Origin: Duganella sp. sic0402
GTDB lineage: Bacteria > Pseudomonadota > Gammaproteobacteria > Burkholderiales > Burkholderiaceae_D
Direction of reading: 5' to 3'
Assembly: GCF_019219065.1 (NCBI RefSeq)
Contig: NZ_JAHUWK010000007.1
Location: 186,001-250,000 of the forward strand
Length of the DNA stretch: 64,000 bases
Shown piece after piece: positions 59,335-64,000 of this stretch; within the stretch, counting starts at the first letter, position 1; each line of letters begins with the position of its first letter. The position numbers and the translations under genes are program-made. The notes beneath the pieces were generated by a model. That model was not told where the DNA came from and ran no database searches. It saw only the letters and a list, made by a program, of their open reading frames with translations.

Positions 59335-60885
59335 ATGGATGACATCAAGCTCACCCGCCGCAAGGTAATTACTGCGGGCGGTGTGGCCTTGGTGTTGGCC
59401 GGCTGCGGCGGTGGGGGAGGTGGCGGCAGCGCCACGCCAACTCCGACGCCTGCGCCGGCTCCAACGCCTACGCCAACTCCGACGCCTACGCCTACGCCAA
59501 CACCAACGAGCATCACGTTCGCCGAAGCTTCGGTCCACGATCCATCCGTGATTAAAGTGGACGGCACGTTCTACGTGTTCGGCTCCCACCTGGCAGCCGC
59601 CAAGTCGACCGACTTGATGAACTGGACCAAGATCGCCGATGGCGTCAACAATGCCAATCCGCTGTTCACCAACGTGGTGACGGCGCTGGCAGACACCTTC
59701 TCCTGGGCGCAGGTCACAGACACCTGGGCGCCGGACGTGGTGCGCCTTGCCGACGGCAAGTTCTATCACTACTACTGCGCTTGCAAAGGCGACTCCCCAC
59801 GCTCGGCGCTCGGCCTGGCCGTGGCAGACAAGGTCGAAGGCCCCTACGTCAATAAGCAGATCCTGCTGAAGTCCGGCATGTGGGGCCTGCCGGGCGAAGA
59901 CGGCGTCACCATCTACGATGCACTGACCATGCCGAACGTGGTGGACCCTAACACCTTCTTCGACCAGAACGGCAAGCTGTGGATGATTTATGGCTCCTAC
60001 TCGGGCGGCATCTTCATTCTGGAAATGGACACGGCCACCGGATTGCAGAAGCCAGGCCAAGGCTATGGCAAGCATCTGATTGGCGGCAATCACAGCCGCA
60101 TCGAAGGCGCGTATGTGATGTACAGTCCGCAGTCGAAGTTCTATTACATGTTCACGTCCTTCGGCGGACTGGATGCCAGCGGTGCTTACAATATGCGTGT
60201 CGCGCGTTCGGTGAATCCGGATGGTCCTTATCTGGATGCGAAAGGCAACGACATGGCGAAGGTCAAGTCGAATCCTGCGCTGCCGCTGTTTGATGACGCG
60301 ACCATCGCGCCATTCGGGCAAAAGATCATGGGCAATCACCAGTTCTCGCTGGCGACCGGCGAAACCGGTGTGCCGCTAGGTTATGTGTCGCCGGGCCACA
60401 ACTCGGCCTATTACGAGGCGTCGACCGGTCAGTACTTCCTGATCTTCCACACACGCTTCCCGAACTCCGGCGAGCTGCATCAGATCCGTGTGCATGAGAT
60501 GTTCATCAATGCGGATGGCTGGCCGGTGGTGGCGCCGTTCCGCTATGCGCCGCTGAGCAAGAGCGCGACGGCACTGTCGGCGGTGGTGGCTGCGGCCGAT
60601 GCGGCGGGCACGTACAAGATGATCAATCACGGCAAGGATATCTCGACGACGATCAAGACGTCTTCGAATGTCGTGCTGTCGGCGGATGGTGCTGTGACCG
60701 GTGCGGCGACGGGTACGTGGAAGCATGACGGCAGTAACAAGATCACCCTGACGCTGGGCACGGCCGGTACTTTTGTTGGCGTGTTGTCGCGTCAATGGAA
60801 TAGCAACGCCAGCGCGTTTGTGGTGACGTGGACGGCGCAATCGGTGGACGGCGTGTCCATCTGGGGCGCGCGTACTGGTAATTAA
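59335..60885 (+). CDS. GH43 endo-arabinanase, Tat lipoprotein
   Basis: 516 residues. Start: TRRKVITAGGVALVLAGC combines twin-arginine and lipobox (C24), predicting Tat-dependent export and lipid anchoring. A G-rich and Thr-Pro linker (about 25-58), then a GH43 propeller with catalytic D69 (VHDPSV), D204 (VVDPNT) and E257 (RIEGAYV), and a C-terminal lipocalin-like/Ig-like domain (about 400-516, KMINHGKDISTTIK). The overall layout matches long endo-1,5-alpha-L-arabinanases (BsArb43B type). It cuts the arabinan backbone near the cell surface or in the periplasm. Confidence 0.87.
   Translation: MDDIKLTRRKVITAGGVALVLAGCGGGGGGGSATPTPTPAPAPTPTPTPTPTPTPTPTSITFAEASVHDPSVIKVDGTFYVFGSHLAAAKSTDLMNWTKIADGVNNANPLFTNVVTALADTFSWAQVTDTWAPDVVRLADGKFYHYYCACKGDSPRSALGLAVADKVEGPYVNKQILLKSGMWGLPGEDGVTIYDALTMPNVVDPNTFFDQNGKLWMIYGSYSGGIFILEMDTATGLQKPGQGYGKHLIGGNHSRIEGAYVMYSPQSKFYYMFTSFGGLDASGAYNMRVARSVNPDGPYLDAKGNDMAKVKSNPALPLFDDATIAPFGQKIMGNHQFSLATGETGVPLGYVSPGHNSAYYEASTGQYFLIFHTRFPNSGELHQIRVHEMFINADGWPVVAPFRYAPLSKSATALSAVVAAADAAGTYKMINHGKDISTTIKTSSNVVLSADGAVTGAATGTWKHDGSNKITLTLGTAGTFVGVLSRQWNSNASAFVVTWTAQSVDGVSIWGARTGN
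59434..59508 (+). repeat. Thr-Pro hexanucleotide tandem repeat in linker
   Basis: About twelve 6-bp units (mostly ACGCCT, ACGCCA, ACTCCG) encode a (TP)n/(AP)n linker at residues 34-58 of the lipoprotein. Because the unit is 6 bp, slippage would change linker length without breaking the frame. Confidence 0.8.
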
Positions 60886-60887
60886 AT

Positions 60888-60916
60888 CCGTCATTCCACG
60901 TACTCGGGAATGACGG
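60888..60916. repeat. REP-like palindrome, copy 3 (single unit)
   Basis: CCGTCATTCC and GGAATGACGG, perfect 10-bp arms around 9 bases. Same ends as copy 1 (CGTCATTCC), but only one unit. Sits between two GH43 genes. Confidence 0.6.
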
Positions 60917-60935
60917 TGGTGATAGGAGTTTTGAA

Positions 60936-61949
60936 ATGAAGTATGTTTTATCGACGGTGGCGTTTGCGCTGGCCGCAGCAGGTTGTATGGCCAAGGAAGT
61001 GAGCGTGCATGATCCGGTGATGGCGAAGGAGGGCGACACCTACTACGTATTCAGCACCGGGCCAGGCATCACTTTCTACAGCTCGAAGGATATGAAGAAC
61101 TGGACACCGGAAGGCCGCGTTTTCAAGGGCCAGCCAGTGTGGGCGAAGAAGGCTGCGCCCACGTTCGATGATCATATCTGGGCGCCGGATGTCCAATTCC
61201 ATAACGGGAAATACTATCTGTACTATTCCGTTTCTGGCTTTGGCAAGAATACCTCCGGCATCGGCGTCACCGTCAATAAAACGCTGAACCCTCGTTCTCC
61301 CGATTACAAATGGGAGGATCAGGGGATGGTGCTGCAGTCGGTGCCCAACCGCGACGACTGGAACGCCATCGATCCGAATGTGATTCAGGATGAGAAGGGC
61401 GATGCATGGATGTCGTTCGGCTCCTTTTGGAGCGGGCTGAAAATCGTCAAGCTGAACAAGGAGTGGACTGGTTTGGCGGAGCCGCAGGAGTGGCATGCGA
61501 TTGCCAGCCGCACCAACGGTGCTTCCGGCTCCGGCGAAAAAGCGGGCGTGGGCGAGATTGAGGCGCCTTATATTTTCAAGAAGGGCGACTATTACTATCA
61601 GTTCGTGTCATTCGGCTTGTGCTGCAAGAAGGCGGACAGCACCTACCATGTGATGGTCGGACGCTCGAAGGCGGTGACCGGGCCTTATCTGGACAAGAAC
61701 GGCGCCGATATGATGAAAGGCGGCGGTTCGCTGGTTATTGCTGGCGACAAGGACTGGAAGGGCTTGGGCCACAACAGCGCTTACACCTTTGACGGCAAGG
61801 ATTACCTGGTGCTGCACGCCTATGAGACGGCGGACAATTATCTCCAGAAGCTGAAGATCATGGAGATGAAGTTTGACGCCGCTGGCTGGCCGTTGGTCAA
61901 TCAGGCTGACCTGAACCAATACCGCAGCAATCAGCTGTCCGCGAAGTAA
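60936..61949 (+). CDS. GH43 arabinan endo-1,5-alpha-L-arabinosidase
   Basis: 337 residues with signal peptide ending AAAGC (Cys 17), a plausible lipobox. GH43 catalytic residues D26 (VHDPVM), D146 (AIDPNV), E209 (EIEAPY). HIWAPDVQFHNGKYYLYYSVS and SFGSFWSGLKIVKL are typical of arabinan endo-1,5-arabinosidases such as AbnA. It cleaves the arabinan chain internally. Follows the first endo-arabinanase gene after 50 bp containing a REP-like palindrome; stop overlaps the GH127 start by one base (TAATG). Confidence 0.9.
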   Translation: MKYVLSTVAFALAAAGCMAKEVSVHDPVMAKEGDTYYVFSTGPGITFYSSKDMKNWTPEGRVFKGQPVWAKKAAPTFDDHIWAPDVQFHNGKYYLYYSVSGFGKNTSGIGVTVNKTLNPRSPDYKWEDQGMVLQSVPNRDDWNAIDPNVIQDEKGDAWMSFGSFWSGLKIVKLNKEWTGLAEPQEWHAIASRTNGASGSGEKAGVGEIEAPYIFKKGDYYYQFVSFGLCCKKADSTYHVMVGRSKAVTGPYLDKNGADMMKGGGSLVIAGDKDWKGLGHNSAYTFDGKDYLVLHAYETADNYLQKLKIMEMKFDAAGWPLVNQADLNQYRSNQLSAK

Positions 61950-64000
61950 TGGCAGCGCCACGCATGTCTTCGCGCCGCCGCGCTCTGAAGCTTACCGCCG
62001 GCGCTGCCGCAACGGTAGCGTCGCACCGCGCGTTTGCTGTTGGCGCGGACGCCGTAGCGCCTTCCGCCGCAGCGCCGGTATCGGCAGAAGGCGCGAGCGG
62101 CGCAGTGGTGCTGTTTCCGCTGAGCGCCGTGCGACTTGGTCCAAGCCCGTTCCTGGAAGCGCAGCAGACCGATATGCGCTACATTCTGTCGCTGGACGCG
62201 GACCGCCTGCTTGCGCCGTTCCTGCGCGAAGCTGGTCTGCCGCTCAAGCAGCCCACGTATGGCAACTGGGAGTCCACTGGTCTTGATGGCCACATGGGCG
62301 GCCACTACCTGTCGGCGCTGGCCCTGATGTACGCCGCGACTGGCGACAGCGAAATCCACAAGCGCCTGAACTATGCCGTGGCGGAACTGAAGCGCTGCCA
62401 GCAAGCCAATGGCAATGGCTACCTCGGCGGCATTCCCGGTGGCGCTTCCGCATGGCGGGACATCGCCAACGGAAAACTCCAGGCCGACAATTTCTCGGTC
62501 AACGGCAAATGGGTCCCGTGGTACAACCTCCACAAAACCTATGCCGGCCTGCGTGACACCTATACCTATACGGGCAATGAAGACGCACGCGCCATGCTGA
62601 TCGCGCTGTGCGACTGGACCATCGGTCTGGCGGATCACCTCAGTGAAGAACAAATGCAGTCCATGCTGCGGGCGGAACATGGCGGCATGAACGAAGTGCT
62701 GGCCGATGTGGCGCAGATGACGGGCCAGCAGAAATACATGGACCTGGCAATCCGCTTCTCGCACCAGGCGATCCTGAAGCCGCTGGAACAGGGCAAGGAC
62801 CAGCTTACCGGCCTGCACGCCAACACGCAAATCCCGAAAGTCATCGGCTTCAAGCGCATCGGCGACATCACCAGCCGCAAGGACTGGCAAAAGGCAGCAG
62901 CCTTCTTCTGGCAGACCGTCCACGATCACCGTACGGTCGCCATTGGCGGCAACAGCGTCAAGGAGCACTTCCATGACGACCGCGATTTCTCCTCGATGAT
63001 CGATGAGGTGGAAGGCCCGGAAACCTGCAACACCTACAATATGCTAAAGCTCACCGAATTGCTGTTCCAGGGTGATGCCCAGGGCAGCTACGCGGATTAC
63101 TACGAGCGCGCGCTGTACAACCATATCCTGTCGTCGCAGCACCCCAATAGCGGTGGCTTTGTCTATTTCACGCCGATGCGGCCTAACCATTACCGCGTTT
63201 ATTCGCAACCGCAGAAGGCGATGTGGTGCTGCGTCGGCTCCGGCATCGAAAGCCACGCAAAGTACGGTGAATTCATCTACGCGCATCGCGGCGACCAGCT
63301 GTATGTCAACCTGTTCATCCCGTCGACGCTGGACTGGCGCGAGCAAGGCGTGCAAATCCGCCAGGCCAACCGCTTCCCGGATGAGGACCGCAGCACCATC
63401 ACGGTCAAGGGCAGCAAGACCTTCACGTTGAAAGTCCGTTACCCGGAATGGGTCGAACAGGGCGCCTTGCGCATCACTGTCAATGGCAAGCAGGTCGCGG
63501 CCGCCATCGGCGCCGACCGCTATGTCAATGTGCGCCGCGCATGGCGCGATGGCGACAAAATCGAGATCCACCTGCCGATGACAACGCGGCTGGAGCAGAT
63601 GCCCGACAAGTCAGCCTACTACGCGGTGCTGCATGGCCCCGTGGTGCTGGCGGCGAAAACCAATCCCTTCCCCGGTGAGCGGCTCAGCTATCTGGCCGAC
63701 GACAGCCGCATGGGCCACATTGCCAGCGGGCCGGTCGTGCCGCTGGAGCAGGCGCCGGTGCTGGTCAGCGACAGCACCGCTTTCGCCAGCCGCTTCCGCC
63801 CGGTGCCCGGCCGTCCGCTGACGTTCACCGCGCCCGGACTGGTACAGGCTACCATCGCCGGCCCGACTACCTTTGTGCCGTTCTTCCGCGTGCATGATGC
63901 CCGCTACGTCGTCTATTGGCCGTATTCCACGGCGGACGGCCTGGCCAGGCGCCGCGCGCAGGCGGCACAGGACGAGAAGGAACGCCTGGCGCTGGACGCC
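61949..64000 (+). CDS. GH127 beta-L-arabinofuranosidase (partial, Tat-exported)
   Basis: Runs off the right edge; 684 codons are visible. Start at 61949 overlaps the previous stop; a start at 61964 is an alternative. A twin-arginine signal (SSRRRALKLTAGAAATVAS) indicates Tat export. The GH127 layout is visible: all-helical barrel (about 60-460) followed by beta-sandwich domains. Zinc and catalytic residues match HypBA1 by pattern: GPETC (E358, C360) and WCC (C427, C428), with C427 as nucleophile and E339 as likely acid/base. It removes beta-L-arabinofuranose, as found in plant hydroxyproline-rich glycoproteins. Confidence 0.87.
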   Translation, partial: MAAPRMSSRRRALKLTAGAAATVASHRAFAVGADAVAPSAAAPVSAEGASGAVVLFPLSAVRLGPSPFLEAQQTDMRYILSLDADRLLAPFLREAGLPLKQPTYGNWESTGLDGHMGGHYLSALALMYAATGDSEIHKRLNYAVAELKRCQQANGNGYLGGIPGGASAWRDIANGKLQADNFSVNGKWVPWYNLHKTYAGLRDTYTYTGNEDARAMLIALCDWTIGLADHLSEEQMQSMLRAEHGGMNEVLADVAQMTGQQKYMDLAIRFSHQAILKPLEQGKDQLTGLHANTQIPKVIGFKRIGDITSRKDWQKAAAFFWQTVHDHRTVAIGGNSVKEHFHDDRDFSSMIDEVEGPETCNTYNMLKLTELLFQGDAQGSYADYYERALYNHILSSQHPNSGGFVYFTPMRPNHYRVYSQPQKAMWCCVGSGIESHAKYGEFIYAHRGDQLYVNLFIPSTLDWREQGVQIRQANRFPDEDRSTITVKGSKTFTLKVRYPEWVEQGALRITVNGKQVAAAIGADRYVNVRRAWRDGDKIEIHLPMTTRLEQMPDKSAYYAVLHGPVVLAAKTNPFPGERLSYLADDSRMGHIASGPVVPLEQAPVLVSDSTAFASRFRPVPGRPLTFTAPGLVQATIAGPTTFVPFFRVHDARYVVYWPYSTADGLARRRAQAAQDEKERLALDA

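Noticed and set aside
59434..59508. Short tandem repeats considered as a CRISPR array
   Set aside because: Units are 6 bp with no spacers and lie inside a coding linker.

Overview
The window reads as chromosomal DNA of a GC-rich betaproteobacterium. The best guess is Burkholderiales, family Oxalobacteraceae (Massilia/Duganella type). The basis is the mix of TonB-dependent receptors, LytTR and NarL-type two-component systems, the Pls/PosA-type synthetase, the XapX protein and a large plant-polysaccharide locus. No rRNA, tRNA, phage or CRISPR was seen. Genus assignment is inference.

Left part (1-22 kb): a MarR regulator with a four-Cys tail and an AhpD-like gene share a palindromic operator. 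An ABC exporter, whose permease is fused to an M1 peptidase domain, faces a LytTR two-component pair. A leftward run follows: DoxX-like protein, degenerate NarL-type regulator, DUF2946-like protein and TonB receptor. Next come a NarL-type regulator and a 1003-residue beta-propeller sensor kinase, then a tight operon XapX - amidohydrolase - DoxX - DUF1275. After these lie a second, paralogous NarL-type regulator behind a secreted metallo-beta-lactamase-fold hydrolase, a divergent LysR gene, and a TPR/PQ-rich membrane protein.

Middle (22-26.3 kb): an AT-rich insert carries a TonB receptor and a small secreted twin-CX3C protein, followed by debris: an AT-rich gene-free stretch, a frameshifted hydrolase remnant and an IS30-family transposase relic. 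It looks like a decaying acquired island.

26.3-37 kb: D-amino-acid dehydrogenase, Tat-exported DUF885 protein, FAD monooxygenase, class A beta-lactamase, an internally deleted GFA-family protein, a GNAT acetyltransferase, two unrecognised envelope proteins, a HAD phosphatase with an unknown N-terminal domain, and a DUF2892 protein.

37-42.4 kb: a four-gene leftward operon in which every junction is a 4-base ATGA overlap: Pls/PosA-family nonribosomal peptide synthetase, 4'-phosphopantetheinyl transferase, NodB polysaccharide deacetylase and YdeI-like protein. It may make an amino-acid homopolymer related to epsilon-polylysine. A divergent AMP nucleosidase gene (amn) closes this part with a clear terminator.

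Right part (44-64 kb): an L-arabinan utilisation locus, all rightward. An outer-membrane TonB receptor and a GPH symporter import oligosaccharides. Exported enzymes (GH97, GH51, two GH43, GH127) and one cytoplasmic GH43 release arabinose. A mutarotase, an SDR dehydrogenase, an IlvD-type L-arabinonate dehydratase, an AraD1-type dehydratase and 2-oxoglutarate-semialdehyde dehydrogenase convert it to 2-oxoglutarate by the non-phosphorylating route. No lactonase and no regulator gene is visible, but a matching 21-bp operator-like site lies about 100 bp before both the receptor gene and the dehydratase gene. Three REP-like palindromes separate genes of this locus. The GH127 gene runs off the right edge.
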